Assembly (NCBI RefSeq): GCF_023195535.1
Contig: NZ_JALPNF010000004.1
Location: 124,001 to 188,000 of the forward strand
Direction of reading: 5' to 3'
Origin: Sphingomonas faeni
GTDB lineage: Bacteria > Pseudomonadota > Alphaproteobacteria > Sphingomonadales > Sphingomonadaceae
DNA: 64,000 nucleotides
Made by a program: the position numbers and the translations under genes. Below are positions 26,934 through 36,910 of the stretch, piece after piece. The number at the start of each line of letters is the position of its first letter. Within the stretch, counting starts at the first letter, position 1. The notes beneath the pieces were generated by a model, which saw only the letters and a program-made list of their open reading frames with translations, did no database searches and had not been told where the DNA came from.

Positions 26934-29006
26934 ATGCGTAAGTCGATTGTTACCGTGATCCTGCTCGCGTCAGCCGCATCGGCCATCGCCCAGACGAACC
27001 AAGCTGCCCCGTCGCCGGCGCTGGCCAAAGCCGCGAAAGGCCCGGTCGCGCCCAAGGATGCGAACAAGCCACAGATCGGCGATTTCGGGTTCGACATGGC
27101 GGGCCGCGATACCAGCGTGACGCCGGGCACCGACTTCTTTGATTACGCGAACGGCGGATGGGTGAAGACCACGCCGATCCCGGCCGACCGCTCGTCCTAC
27201 GGGATGTTCCACGTCCTCCAGGACCTGTCGCTCGAACGCACCCGCACGATCCTCGACGGTGCCGCGAAGACCCCGGGTGACAAGGTCGGCGAGTTCTACA
27301 CCAGCTTCATGGACGAGGCCGCCGTCAACGCTAAGGGCGCGGGCCCGGTCAAGCCGATGCTCGCCGCGCTGAAGGCGACCAAGGACAAGACCGCGCTCGT
27401 CACCGAGATCGCAAAGCTTCAGCGGCAGGGCGTCGGCGGGCTGGTCGGCGTCGGCGTGCAGCAGGACGACAAGGACCCGACCACCTATGTCGTCGGTCTC
27501 GGCCAGAGCGGCATCGGCCTCCCCGACCGCGACTATTACCTCAAGGACGATGCCAAGCTCGCCACGATCCGCACGGCGTACCAGGCGTATCTCGCGCGGA
27601 TGCTGACGCTCGCCGGCGAACCAAACGCCGCCGCCCGCGCCGCCGCCGTCTTCAACATGGAGAAGGGCCTCGCGACCGCGCACTGGACCCGGATCGAGAG
27701 CCGCGACGCCGACAAGACCTACAATAAATGGACCGCCGCGGATTTCGCCGCGAAGGCACCGGGCTTCCCTTGGACGCAGTACATGACCGCGATGGGCGTC
27801 ACCGGCCGTCCGTTCTACCTCGTCGCACAGCCGAGCGCGCTGACCGGCGAGGCGAAGGTGTTCGCCGATACGCCGATCAACGTCCTCCAGGATTACGCGA
27901 TGCTGAAGGTACTGCGCGCGTACGCGCCGTATCTGTCGAGCGATTTCGACAAGACCAACTTCGCCTTCTACGGCACCACGCTGTCGGGCACGCCCGAGCA
28001 GCAGGTCCGCTGGAAGCGCGGCGTGTCGACCGTGTCGGGCGCGATGGGCGAGGCGATCGGCCAGCAATATGTGGCGAAGTATTTCCCGCCCGCATCGAAG
28101 GCCGCGGCCGATGATCTCGTCAAGAACGTCATCGCGGCGATGGGCGAGCGTCTCAAGAACCTCGAATGGATGGCGCCCGAGACCAAGACCAAGGCGCTCG
28201 CCAAGCTTGCCGCCTTCACCCCGAAGATCGGCTATCCCGACAAGTGGCGCGATTATTCCGCGCTTCAGATCCAGCGCGGCGATCTCGTCGGTAACGTCGC
28301 GCGCGCCAATGCGTTCGAATACGACCGCGACCTCAAGAAGCTCGGCCAGCCGATCGATCGGGCTGAGTGGTTCATGACGCCGATGACGATCAACGCCTAC
28401 GCCAACCCGACGATGAACGAAGTCGTCTTCCCGGCCGCGATCCTCCAGCCCCCGTTCTTCGATCCGAAGGCGGACCCGGCGGTCAATTACGGCGGCATCG
28501 GCGCGGTGATCGGCCACGAGATCAGCCATCACTTCGACGACCAGGGCCGCAAATACGACCTCAACGGCAAGCTCACCGACTGGTGGACGCCGCAGGACGT
28601 CGCACGCTTCAAGGTGTTCACCGATGCGCTCGTGAAGCAGTACGACGCGTACGAACCGCTGCCCGGTCAGCACATCCAGGGCGGCCTGACGCTCGGCGAG
28701 AACATCGCCGATCTTGCCGGCCTGACGGTGGCCTACGACGCGTACCACAAGTCGCTCGGCGGCAAGCCTGCACCGATCATCGACGGCACCACCGGCGATC
28801 AGCGCTTCTATTATGGCTGGGCGGGCGTCTGGCGCACCAAGTTCCGCGACGCGGCGCTCCAGCAGGCGCTCCTGTCCGACCCGCATTCGCCGGGCCATCA
28901 GCGCGTCCTGACGGTCCGCAACCTCGATCCTTGGTATGCCGCGTTCGGCGCCAAGCCGGGTGAGAAGAGCTACCTCGCCCCAGCCAATCGCGTCCGTATC
29001 TGGTAA
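26934..29006 (+). CDS. M13 family zinc metallopeptidase (PepO/neprilysin-like), copy 1
   Basis: 690 aa with a signal peptide (KSIVTVILLASAASAIA|Q). N-terminal peptidase_M13_N domain (about 60-430), then the catalytic domain: zinc site H528-E529-xx-H532 in VIGHEISHHFDD, third ligand Glu in GENIADLAG, and NAYANPTMNE for substrate backbone binding. Ends RVRIW. An exported or periplasmic oligopeptidase. A second paralogue follows after one palindromic element. Confidence 0.95.
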   Translation: MRKSIVTVILLASAASAIAQTNQAAPSPALAKAAKGPVAPKDANKPQIGDFGFDMAGRDTSVTPGTDFFDYANGGWVKTTPIPADRSSYGMFHVLQDLSLERTRTILDGAAKTPGDKVGEFYTSFMDEAAVNAKGAGPVKPMLAALKATKDKTALVTEIAKLQRQGVGGLVGVGVQQDDKDPTTYVVGLGQSGIGLPDRDYYLKDDAKLATIRTAYQAYLARMLTLAGEPNAAARAAAVFNMEKGLATAHWTRIESRDADKTYNKWTAADFAAKAPGFPWTQYMTAMGVTGRPFYLVAQPSALTGEAKVFADTPINVLQDYAMLKVLRAYAPYLSSDFDKTNFAFYGTTLSGTPEQQVRWKRGVSTVSGAMGEAIGQQYVAKYFPPASKAAADDLVKNVIAAMGERLKNLEWMAPETKTKALAKLAAFTPKIGYPDKWRDYSALQIQRGDLVGNVARANAFEYDRDLKKLGQPIDRAEWFMTPMTINAYANPTMNEVVFPAAILQPPFFDPKADPAVNYGGIGAVIGHEISHHFDDQGRKYDLNGKLTDWWTPQDVARFKVFTDALVKQYDAYEPLPGQHIQGGLTLGENIADLAGLTVAYDAYHKSLGGKPAPIIDGTTGDQRFYYGWAGVWRTKFRDAALQQALLSDPHSPGHQRVLTVRNLDPWYAAFGAKPGEKSYLAPANRVRIW

Positions 29007-29027
29007 CTGACGCCGTCCCATAGAGCC

Positions 29028-29110
29028 CCGTCATCCTGGGCTCGACCCAGGATCCAGAGCCACGCGCGCGCCGCTGTCGGCTCTGGATCCTGACTTTCGT
29101 CAGGATGACG
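29028..29110. repeat. chimeric palindromic element between the M13 genes
   Basis: The right arm is the TGACTTTCGTCAGGATGACG type but the left arm is GTCATCCTGGGCTCGACCCA, a different stem. The inner GGATCCAGAGCC and GGCTCTGGATCC still pair. It ends 6 nt before the ribosome site of the second M13 gene. Confidence 0.85.
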
Positions 29111-29126
29111 AAGTTTGGAGAGAAAC

Positions 29127-31175
29127 ATGAAGTCGTTCATCGTCGCCGGCCTGCTCGCCGCAACCGCCATCACCGGCGTCACCGCCGCCATCTCGCAAAC
29201 GGCTGAGCCAACGCCAGCCGCTCCAGCCACCTCGACCGGCGCCCAATACGGCACGTTCGGCTTCGACGAGAAGGGCATGGACAAGACCGTCCAGCCCGGT
29301 GACGACTTCTACACCTTCGCCAACGGCAATTGGGCGAAGACCAACCCGATCCCCGCCGACAAGTCGAACTACGGCTCGTTCAACCTCCTCTCCGACCTGT
29401 CCGAAACACGTACCCGCGGCATCCTCGACACCGCCGCGAAGGACCCGAACTCGAAGATCGGCCGCGCCTATGCGACCTATCTCGACACCGGCACGATCGA
29501 GGCCAAGGGTCTCGCGCCGATCCGGCCGTGGCTGAAGACAATCGCCGCGCTGACCGACCGCGCGCAATATCCCGCCCTCCTCGCCGAAGCCGACCGCGCC
29601 GGCATTCGCGGCCCGTTCGGCGGCGGCGTCGGCCAGGACGACAAGTCCCCTGAGCAATACGCGCTCTCGCTCGGCCAGTCCGGCCTCGGCCTCCCCGACC
29701 GCGATTACTACCTCAGCACCGACGCCAAGCTCGTCGAGGCACGCAACGCCTACCGCGCGCACATCGTCAAGATGCTGACGCTCGCCGGCGAACCCAATGC
29801 CGAGGCCCGCGCCACCGCCTTGCTCGCGTTCGAGACCGAGATCGCGAAGGTCAGCTGGACCCGCGTCGACAGCCGCGATGCCACCAAGACCTACAACAAG
29901 ATGACCGTCGCCGATCTCGCCAAGCGCGCGCCCGGCTTCGATTTCGTCGCCTATTTCAAGGGCATCGGCACGCCCGTCCCGACCGTCATCGTCGCACAGC
30001 CCTCGGCGATCACCGGCATCGCCAAGCTCGTCTCGACCGCGCCGATCGGCGTGCTCAAGGACCAGCTGATCCTGCGCTCGCTCGACGGTTACGCCGACGT
30101 CCTGCCCAAGGCGTTCGACGCCGAGCAGTTCGCGTTCTACGGCACCGTCCTCGGCGGCACGCCCGAGCAGGAGGCGCGCTGGAAGCGGGGCGTGCAGTTC
30201 ACCTCGGGCGCGCTCGATGACGAGGTCAGCAAGCTCTACGTCGCGCAGTATTTCCCGCCCGAGACCAAGGCCGCGGCGGACAAGCTCGTCAAGAACGTGC
30301 TCGCCGCGATGGGCCGTCGGATCGACAAGCTCGAATGGATGGCGCCCGAGACGAAGGTCAAGGCGCACGCCAAGCTCGCCGCGTTCACGCCGAAGATCGG
30401 CTATCCGAGCCAGTGGAAGGATTTCTCCGGCCTGACGATCACGTCCGGCGATGCGTTCGGCAACGAATGGCGCGCGAACGAATGGCAGCACCAGGACAAT
30501 ATTTCCAAGCTCGGCAAGCCGTTGCAGCGCTGGGAATGGGGCATGACGCCGATGACGGTGAACGCCTATGCCAATTTCGGCATGGTCGAGATCGTCTTCC
30601 CCGCCGCGATCCTGCAGCCGCCGTTCTTCGATCCGAAGGCCGACGACGCGGTCAATTACGGCGGCATCGGTGCGGTGATCGGCCACGAACTGAGCCATCA
30701 TTTCGATGACCAGGGCTCGAAGTACGACGCAAAGGGCCAGCTCACCGACTGGTGGACAGCCAAGGACATCGCCGGCTTCAACGCGCTCACCGGCAAGCTC
30801 GGCGCGCAGTACGACGCGTACGAGCCGCTCCCCGGCATGCACGTGAAGGGCCAACTCACGATGGGCGAGAATATCGCCGATCTCGCTGGCCTGACGGTCG
30901 CGTACGACGCGTACCACACGGCGCTCGGCGGCAAGACCGCGCCTGTCCTCGACGGGTTCACCGGCGACCAGCGCTTCTATCTCGGCTGGGCGCAGGTGTG
31001 GCGTCGCAACTACCGTGAAGCGAACCTGCGCAATCGCTTGCTGACCGATCCGCACTCGCCCTCGCAGCAGCGGGCGTGGGTCGTGCGCAACCTCGACCCC
31101 TGGTATGCGGCGTACAAGCCGACGCCGGGGCAGAAGCTGTATCTGACCCCGGAGCAGCGCGTCCGGATCTGGTAA
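29127..31175 (+). CDS. M13 family zinc metallopeptidase, copy 2
   Basis: 682 aa from the ATG at 29127 with GGAG 7 nt upstream. Signal peptide (KSFIVAGLLAATAITGVTAAIS). Same domain order as copy 1; zinc site H520-E521-xx-H524 in VIGHELSHHFDD, then GENIADLAG and a C-terminal RVRIW. The two share long identical stretches in the catalytic domain (for example FFDPKAD and VNYGGIGAVIGHE) but differ in the N-terminal half, so the duplication is not recent. Both are predicted to cut short peptides outside the cytoplasm. Confidence 0.95.
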   Translation: MKSFIVAGLLAATAITGVTAAISQTAEPTPAAPATSTGAQYGTFGFDEKGMDKTVQPGDDFYTFANGNWAKTNPIPADKSNYGSFNLLSDLSETRTRGILDTAAKDPNSKIGRAYATYLDTGTIEAKGLAPIRPWLKTIAALTDRAQYPALLAEADRAGIRGPFGGGVGQDDKSPEQYALSLGQSGLGLPDRDYYLSTDAKLVEARNAYRAHIVKMLTLAGEPNAEARATALLAFETEIAKVSWTRVDSRDATKTYNKMTVADLAKRAPGFDFVAYFKGIGTPVPTVIVAQPSAITGIAKLVSTAPIGVLKDQLILRSLDGYADVLPKAFDAEQFAFYGTVLGGTPEQEARWKRGVQFTSGALDDEVSKLYVAQYFPPETKAAADKLVKNVLAAMGRRIDKLEWMAPETKVKAHAKLAAFTPKIGYPSQWKDFSGLTITSGDAFGNEWRANEWQHQDNISKLGKPLQRWEWGMTPMTVNAYANFGMVEIVFPAAILQPPFFDPKADDAVNYGGIGAVIGHELSHHFDDQGSKYDAKGQLTDWWTAKDIAGFNALTGKLGAQYDAYEPLPGMHVKGQLTMGENIADLAGLTVAYDAYHTALGGKTAPVLDGFTGDQRFYLGWAQVWRRNYREANLRNRLLTDPHSPSQQRAWVVRNLDPWYAAYKPTPGQKLYLTPEQRVRIW

Positions 31176-31205
31176 AGGGCTTCCCGGAGGTCGCACCTAA
31201 GCCCT

Positions 31206-31284
31206 GTTCCCTCGCGAAAGCGAGGGGACCAGGAACACGCGCGCTTCTGCTCCAACCCTGGACCCCCGCCTCCGCGGGGGAACG
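31206..31284. repeat. palindromic element, CTCGCGAAAGCGAG / CCCGCC chimeric type
   Basis: Left arm GTTCCCTCGCGAAAGCGAGG, right arm GACCCCCGCCTCCGCGGGGG then AACGG. The arms share the GTTCC end but have different stems, so the copy is a hybrid. Confidence 0.8.
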
Positions 31285-31367
31285 GCTTGCGGGTTCTGGC
31301 GGGGCGCAAAAGCCGCTCAGCGTGGCGGATATCGTAACCTAATCACCGCCACGCCAGCCTACTAACC

Positions 31368-31450
31368 GTCACCCCAGCGAAAGCTGGGGTCTCCCTCGAG
31401 GCGGGCGACGCGCGCCTAACAGGAAGATCCCAGCTTTCGCTGGGATGACG
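31368..31450. repeat. palindromic element, CCAGCGAAAGCTGG type
   Basis: Arms GTCACCCCAGCGAAAGCTGG and CCAGCTTTCGCTGGGATGAC. Confidence 0.9.
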
Positions 31451-31583
31451 TGTGTCGTGTGGCTGACTTGTTTCGCGCGAAGGATGGCCTCCGCCGGAAT
31501 GACGCCTCTAACGCACAGCGTCGCGAGCGCTCGGAACATCTCAAACCAAGCATCGCGCTTGACGCCCAGCCCCGCTTGAGCGG

Positions 31584-33971
31584 ATGACTCCCCCGATGGC
31601 ATCGTTCGCTTTATCCACCCCGGCCCGTAACGCCGCGCTCGTCGCTATCGCCTCGGGGATTGCCGCCGCCGCGATCGTGCTGTTGCTCGTCGGCAGCTGG
31701 ATCGCCGCCGCCGGCTTCTTCGCGGCCGCCATCATCGTCGTCGGGGCGCTCATCGCCTGGCGCCTGCTCAACCCGGTCGCCAAGGACGCGCCCCGCCCGG
31801 TCGACTGGGACCTGACCCGCACCGTCGCCGAAGCCGGCGCCGACGCCATCGCCATCACCGACCGCGCCGGCCGCCTGGTCTGCGCCAACGACGCGTACGA
31901 AGCGTTGTTCGCGGGCTTCCCGACGCCCCCCGGCCTGCCGCTCGACGAAGCCGGCATCGCCGCGCTCGCCGACGCCGGCCGCTCCGCGTGGCGCGACGGC
32001 ACCGCGCAGGTCGAACGCCTCAACACGCAGGGCATCCAGCTCTCCGCGCAGATCGCCCGCGCCGGCGACGACGCCGACATGCTCGTCTGGCGTTTCGTCA
32101 CCGCGCAGGAGCACGACCTCGCCGAGACGCTTGCCGCGCTGCTGACCGGACCGACCGGAGACCGGCTCGGCGGCAGCGGCATCATGGCCGCGTTGCTGTC
32201 CCCCGACGGCCGCGTCCGCTCCGCCAACCGCGTGCTGAGAGCGCGTGCGTGCGGCGACGAATACGACCCGATCGAAGGCCGCGACTTCGCCCGCTTCCTA
32301 ATTACCGACAGCCGCGGCCTCGTCCGGTTCGAGCGCGAAGGCCTCGAAGGCACGCCGCTCCGCGTCCTCCAGATCCCGTTCCTCGAAGGCGACGATGCGC
32401 CCGTGCTGGTCGCGCTGCTCGACGACGAGGAGGACGCGCCCGCACTCGGCGCCAGTGCCTCCGCGCACGTCCGCAGCCTGGTCAGCATGATGCCGTTCGG
32501 GATGGCGCTGGTCGATCGCGATGGCCGCTTCCTGCAGATGAACGACTCGTTCTTGCGCGCGGCCGGCGTGAATGCGGTCGCCCCGCCGCTCTATCCGGGC
32601 GACCTGGTCGTCCGCGAGGACAAGGCCGCGGTCGCCGACGCGATCCGCAAGTTCGCCAACGGCGCGACCCACTCCGCCGACATGGCGGTCCGCCTCAAGG
32701 ATCACCCCGACGAGCCGGTCGCGCTCACCATCGCTGGCGCGCGCGGGCTCGGCGACGCGGCCGTGCTGCTCAGCCTCAAGGACAATAGCGAGGAAAGCCG
32801 CCTCAAGCGCGAGGTCGCGCAAGCTACCAAGATGCAGGCGGTCGGTCAGCTCGCGGGCGGCGTCGCGCATGATTTCAACAACATCCTGACCGCTATCATC
32901 GGGCACTGCGACCTGATGCTGATGCGCCACTCGCCCGGTGACAGCGACTACGACGACATCCAGCAGGTCCGCACCAACTCGAACCGCGCCGCCAGCCTGA
33001 CGCGCCAGCTGCTCGCCTTCTCGCGTCAGCAGACGCTCCGGCCTCAGATTCTCCAACTTCCCGACGTTGTCTCGGAGGTATCGAACCTCCTCAAGCGCCT
33101 GATGGGCGAGAACGTCCGCCTCGACATGACCCACGGCCGCAATCTCGGCCCGGTCCGCGCCGACCCGGGCCAGCTGGAACAGGTCGTCGTCAACCTCGCG
33201 GTCAATGCGCGCGACGCGATCGTCTCGGCGAACGCGCGTGGCGGCGGCGTGCTCACGATCACCACGCGCGCGGTGCCGGCGTCCGAAGTCCGCGCGATGG
33301 CGTCCGACATCCTGCCCGTCGCCGACTATACCGCGCTGATCGTCCAGGACACCGGCACCGGCATCCCGCCCGACGTGCTGCCCAAGATCTTCGAGCCGTT
33401 CTTCACGACCAAGGAATTCGGCAAGGGCACAGGCCTCGGCCTGTCCACCGTCTATGGCATCGTCAAGCAATCCGGCGGCTACATCTTCGCCGACAGCAAG
33501 CTGGGGCAGGGCGCCACCTTTACCATGTACCTGCCGGTTCACTCGGCGCCGGCGGCGACGCGCGCCGCGGTCGTGAAGCCCGCGCCGAAGCCGGTCGACC
33601 TGTGGGGCACCGGCACGATCCTGCTGGTCGAGGACGAGGACATGGTCCGCGCGGTCGCCGAACGTGCGCTCGCGCGGCAGGGCTATACCGTGCTCACCGC
33701 GGAGAACGGCGAGATCGCGCTGGAAGTGCTCGAGAAACACGGGCGCCCGGACCTGCTCATCAGTGATGTCGTGATGCCGCAGATGGACGGCCCGACGATG
33801 GTCCGCCATGCACGCGAAAAATATCCCGATCTGCCGATCCTGTTCATGTCGGGCTATGCCGAGGAGCAGTTGCGCAAGTCCATAGATCTCGACAACGTCG
33901 CGTTCCTGCCAAAGCCTTTCTCGGTGCAGGAACTCGCCGAAGCAGCGCGAGACGTGCTGGCCGCGCGCTGA
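31584..33971 (+). CDS. cckA: cell-cycle hybrid sensor histidine kinase CckA
   Basis: 795 aa (a start at 31596 is possible). Two membrane helices at about 16-38 and 40-62, PAS-like regions at about 80-180 and 295-400, HisKA with H429 in QLAGGVAHDFNN and the CckA-specific GHCDLMLMRHSPGDSDY block, HATPase_c (NLAVNARDAI, GTGIPP, GKGTGLGLS) and a receiver with D728 in ISDVVMPQMDG. In Caulobacter CckA feeds phosphate through ChpT to CtrA and CpdR to control the cell cycle. The sequence match to CckA is strong; in sphingomonads the regulated processes may differ. Confidence 0.95.
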   Translation: MTPPMASFALSTPARNAALVAIASGIAAAAIVLLLVGSWIAAAGFFAAAIIVVGALIAWRLLNPVAKDAPRPVDWDLTRTVAEAGADAIAITDRAGRLVCANDAYEALFAGFPTPPGLPLDEAGIAALADAGRSAWRDGTAQVERLNTQGIQLSAQIARAGDDADMLVWRFVTAQEHDLAETLAALLTGPTGDRLGGSGIMAALLSPDGRVRSANRVLRARACGDEYDPIEGRDFARFLITDSRGLVRFEREGLEGTPLRVLQIPFLEGDDAPVLVALLDDEEDAPALGASASAHVRSLVSMMPFGMALVDRDGRFLQMNDSFLRAAGVNAVAPPLYPGDLVVREDKAAVADAIRKFANGATHSADMAVRLKDHPDEPVALTIAGARGLGDAAVLLSLKDNSEESRLKREVAQATKMQAVGQLAGGVAHDFNNILTAIIGHCDLMLMRHSPGDSDYDDIQQVRTNSNRAASLTRQLLAFSRQQTLRPQILQLPDVVSEVSNLLKRLMGENVRLDMTHGRNLGPVRADPGQLEQVVVNLAVNARDAIVSANARGGGVLTITTRAVPASEVRAMASDILPVADYTALIVQDTGTGIPPDVLPKIFEPFFTTKEFGKGTGLGLSTVYGIVKQSGGYIFADSKLGQGATFTMYLPVHSAPAATRAAVVKPAPKPVDLWGTGTILLVEDEDMVRAVAERALARQGYTVLTAENGEIALEVLEKHGRPDLLISDVVMPQMDGPTMVRHAREKYPDLPILFMSGYAEEQLRKSIDLDNVAFLPKPFSVQELAEAARDVLAAR

Positions 33972-34020
33972 CTCGAACAAGATGTTGGCAAGTCGTAACA
34001 ATCCCGACTATGCGCAGAGT

Positions 34021-34371
34021 ATGAACGCTACCCCGCAGATCCTTATCGTCGAGGACGAACCCTTGATCGCCATGATGCTCGAGGACTTTCTCGAGGTACT
34101 GGACAAGGGCGTGGCTGGCTCTGTCGACACCGTCGCGGACGCGTTGAAGCGGATCGAAGAGGGTGGCGTCGACGGCGCGATCCTCGACGTGAACCTTCGC
34201 GGTGGCGAAAAGAGCACCCCTGTCGCCGAAGCCTTGGCAGCCAAGGGCGTCCCCTTCGTCTTCGCCACCGGCGGCGGCGACGACGGTGTTGCGCCAGAAT
34301 TCCGCGACCGTCCCCGTTTGCAAAAGCCGTTCACGATGGACGGCGTGGCCAAGGCCCTCGAAGGCCTTTGA
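34021..34371 (+). CDS. single-domain response regulator
   Basis: 116 aa from the ATG at 34021. One receiver domain: acidic pocket VEDEP (10-14), phospho-acceptor D56 in AILDVNLRGG, switch Thr in FATGGG and Lys in LQKPF. No output domain, so it probably relays phosphate or works by protein contact. It starts 50 nt after cckA in the same direction, hinting at a link; it does not have the CpdR N-terminus. Confidence 0.9.
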   Translation: MNATPQILIVEDEPLIAMMLEDFLEVLDKGVAGSVDTVADALKRIEEGGVDGAILDVNLRGGEKSTPVAEALAAKGVPFVFATGGGDDGVAPEFRDRPRLQKPFTMDGVAKALEGL

Positions 34372-34409
34372 TCATCGTGGCGGCGCGCTGAGAACGCTAC
34401 CGTTTTTGC

Positions 34410-34446
34410 TTCCCATCCCTGGAGGGGAGGGGCCGGGCGTGGGTCG
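34410..34446. repeat. half element, pyrimidine-arm type
   Basis: TCCCATCCCTGGAGGGGAGG followed by GGCCGGGCGTGGG resembles one arm of the 20400 and 18313 copies; I find no partner arm. Confidence 0.55.
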
Positions 34447-34481
34447 GCCGCTTGGGGAGGATGACGACAACCGCCTTCCCC

Positions 34482-34562
34482 CGTCATCCTGACGAAAGTC
34501 GGGACCCAGAGCCAATCCGCGTATCGTTCGTAACCCTGGGTCCTGACTTTCGTCAGGATGAC
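34482..34562. repeat. palindromic element, TGACGAAAGTCA type
   Basis: Arms CGTCATCCTGACGAAAGTCG and inverse CTGACTTTCGTCAGGATGAC. Lies between the response regulator and ilvD. Confidence 0.9.
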
Positions 34563-34644
34563 TAAGAGAGGATCACCCTCCTCATCTAAAATTCGACGCA
34601 ACTCTCTTGCGCAAATACCCCCTCCCGCGACATAGGCGTTCGCC

Positions 34645-36366
34645 ATGACCCGCACATTCGATAAATCACGCCTGCCGAGCCGCCATGTCTCCGTCGGCCC
34701 CGAACGCGCCCCGCACCGCAGCTATTACTATGCGATGGGCCTCGACGAGGAGCAGATCGCGCGCCCGTTCGTCGCGCTCGCCTCGGCCGGCAACAACTCC
34801 GCGCCCTGCAACACCACGCTCGATGCGCAGGCCGATGCCGCGCAGGCGGGCGTCATCCAGGGCGGCGGCATGCCGCGCCGGTTCAACACGATCACCGTCA
34901 CCGACGGCATCGCGATGGGCCATCAGGGCATGAAGGCCAGCCTCGTCAGCCGCGAAGTCATCGCCGACTCGGTCGAACTCTCGGTCCGCGGCCATTGCTA
35001 CGACGCGCTCGTCGGGTTCGCCGGTTGCGACAAGTCGCTCCCCGGCATGATGATGGCGATGCTCCGCCTCAACATCCCGTCGGTGTTCGTCTATGGCGGC
35101 TCGATCCTCCCCGGCCGCTACCAGGACCGCGACGTCACCGTCGTCGACGTGTTCGAGATCGTCGGCAAATACGCCGCCGGCGCGTGCCCGCTCTCCGAAG
35201 TCCACGCGCTCGAGAAGGTCGCCTGTCCCGGCCACGGCGCATGCGGCGGTCAGTATACCGCCAACACGATGGCCTGCGTCGCCGAGGCGATTGGTTTGTC
35301 GATCCCGAACAGCAACATGGTGCCAGCTCCTTATACCACGCGCGAACAGATCGCCGTCGCTGCCGGCGCGCAGGTCATGGAGTGCCTCGCCGACAATATC
35401 CGTCCGCGCGACATCTGCACGCGCGAGGCGTTCATCAACGCCGCCCGCGTCGTCGCCGCGACCGGCGGCTCGACCAACGCCGCGCTGCATCTCCCTGCGA
35501 TGGCGTCCGAAGCCGGCATCGAGTTCGACCTGTTCGACGTCGCCGAGATCTTCAAGACCACGCCATACATCGCCGACCTCAAGCCCGGTGGTAAGTACGT
35601 CGCGAAGGACATGTACGAGGCCGGCGGCGTCTACATGCTGATGAAGACGATGCTCGCGGGCGGTTTCCTCAACGGTGACTGCCTGACGGTGACGGGCAAG
35701 TCGCTCGGCGAAAACATCGACCAGGTGACGTGGAACCCCGATCAGAAGGTCATCTACGACATCAAGACCCCGCTGACTCCCACCGGCGGCGTCGTCGGCC
35801 TGCGCGGCAGCCTCGCTCCCGACGGCGCGATCGTGAAGGTCGCGGGCATGCACCGCCTCCAGTTCAGCGGCCCGGCGCGCGTGTTCGATTGCGAGGAGGA
35901 CACCTTCGCCGCCGTCGAAAACCGCGAGATCAACGAAGGCGAAGTCATCGTCATCCGCTACGAAGGCCCCAAAGGCGGCCCCGGCATGCGCGAAATGCTG
36001 TCGACCACCGCCGCGCTCTACGGCCTGGGCATGGGCGAGAGCGTCGCGTTGATCACCGATGGCCGCTTCTCGGGCGGCACCCGCGGCTTCTGCATCGGCC
36101 ATGTCGGCCCCGAAGCCGCGGACGGCGGCCCGATCGCGCTGGTCGAGAATGGCGACATCATCCACATCGACGCCGAAGCGGGCACGATCGACCTCGACGT
36201 TCCCGAGGACGTGATGGCGGCGCGCCGTGCGGCCTGGGTTCCGCGCAAGACCGATTACGGCTCGGGCGCATTGTGGCGCTATGCGAAGACCGTCGGCCCG
36301 GCCTACAAGGGTGCCGTCACGCACCCTGGAGCCGCAGCCGAAACCCATGTCTACGCGGATATCTGA
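34645..36366 (+). CDS. ilvD: dihydroxy-acid dehydratase
   Basis: 573 aa. Dehydrates 2,3-dihydroxy-3-methyl(but/pent)anoate in valine, leucine and isoleucine synthesis; also feeds pantothenate. Fe-S ligands C55 (APCNTT), C128 (GCDKSLPG) and C200 ([14 protein letters not shown]) are present; PGHGACGG and the approx. 570-residue length fit the [2Fe-2S] type. A second IlvD/Edd member (edd) lies at 53678. Downstream: a palindromic element, then the lipoprotein operon. Confidence 0.95.
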   Translation: MTRTFDKSRLPSRHVSVGPERAPHRSYYYAMGLDEEQIARPFVALASAGNNSAPCNTTLDAQADAAQAGVIQGGGMPRRFNTITVTDGIAMGHQGMKASLVSREVIADSVELSVRGHCYDALVGFAGCDKSLPGMMMAMLRLNIPSVFVYGGSILPGRYQDRDVTVVDVFEIVGKYAAGACPLSEVHALEKVACPGHGACGGQYTANTMACVAEAIGLSIPNSNMVPAPYTTREQIAVAAGAQVMECLADNIRPRDICTREAFINAARVVAATGGSTNAALHLPAMASEAGIEFDLFDVAEIFKTTPYIADLKPGGKYVAKDMYEAGGVYMLMKTMLAGGFLNGDCLTVTGKSLGENIDQVTWNPDQKVIYDIKTPLTPTGGVVGLRGSLAPDGAIVKVAGMHRLQFSGPARVFDCEEDTFAAVENREINEGEVIVIRYEGPKGGPGMREMLSTTAALYGLGMGESVALITDGRFSGGTRGFCIGHVGPEAADGGPIALVENGDIIHIDAEAGTIDLDVPEDVMAARRAAWVPRKTDYGSGALWRYAKTVGPAYKGAVTHPGAAAETHVYADI

Positions 36367-36402
36367 GCCCACGCGGGTAGGTAAACGAGACACGCGCTCC
36401 AC

Positions 36403-36488
36403 CCGTCACCCCAGCGAAAGCTGGGGTCTCCCGCTTGGCGCGCGCCGCGACCCGAACGGGGAGATCCCAGCTTTCGCTGGGATGACGG
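36403..36488. repeat. palindromic element, CCAGCGAAAGCTGG type
   Basis: Arms CGTCACCCCAGCGAAAGCTG and inverse CAGCTTTCGCTGGGATGACG. It ends 8 nt before the lipoprotein GTG, so it forms the 5' leader of that operon. Confidence 0.9.
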
Positions 36489-36496
36489 GGGGTAGG

Positions 36497-36910
36497 GTGT
36501 TCGTCAACTTCGGTAAGACGCTCAACCGCCTTCTCGGTCTAGCCCTCATTTCGCTCCCCCTCGCGGCATGCGGGCCAGGCAAGCCATCCAGCACACAGGT
36601 CGCAGCCGAACAGACCAAGGAGTCCCCCGGCGACCTCCGCATCCCCTGCGCCCGCGGGACCGCCGCGCTCGAAACGGTCTGCACGATCGAACAGGCCAAG
36701 GGTGAGGCTGGTCCAATCCTGACGATCCGCCACCCCGATGGCGCGTTCCGCCGCCTCCTGGTCACCGACGACGGCCGCGGCGTCGTCGCGGCCGACGGAG
36801 CGGAGGTCGCCAAGGTCGGCCTGATAGAGGGCAACGGTATCGAGGTGTCGATCGGCGACGCTCGCTACCGCCTCCCGGCCACCGTCAAGAGCGTGACCAA
36901 GCCATCATGA
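36497..36910 (+). CDS. small predicted lipoprotein
   Basis: 137 aa from the GTG at 36497 (GGGGGGTAGG ribosome site); an ATG at 36482 falls inside the palindromic element and is less likely. Signal peptide with lipobox LAAC (residues about 22-25), then a polar segment and a small beta-rich domain (LTIRHPDGAFRRLLV, VVAADGAEVAKVG). No family recognised. Its stop overlaps the nnr start by 4 nt, so it belongs to the lipoprotein-nnr-methyltransferase operon. Confidence 0.75.
   Translation: MFVNFGKTLNRLLGLALISLPLAACGPGKPSSTQVAAEQTKESPGDLRIPCARGTAALETVCTIEQAKGEAGPILTIRHPDGAFRRLLVTDDGRGVVAADGAEVAKVGLIEGNGIEVSIGDARYRLPATVKSVTKPS

Larger units (their letters stand above)
31176..31583. other. repeat-filled gap before cckA
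   Basis: 408 nt without a gene. Two palindromic elements occupy 31206-31284 and 31368-31450. The last about 130 nt before cckA hold no element and probably contain its promoter, which I cannot place. Confidence 0.7.

Noticed and set aside
26970..31196. Two long minus-strand open frames (about 680-700 codons) opposite the M13 peptidase genes
   Set aside because: They mirror the two real genes codon for codon and have no recognisable motif. Their similarity to each other only reflects the M13 paralogy.
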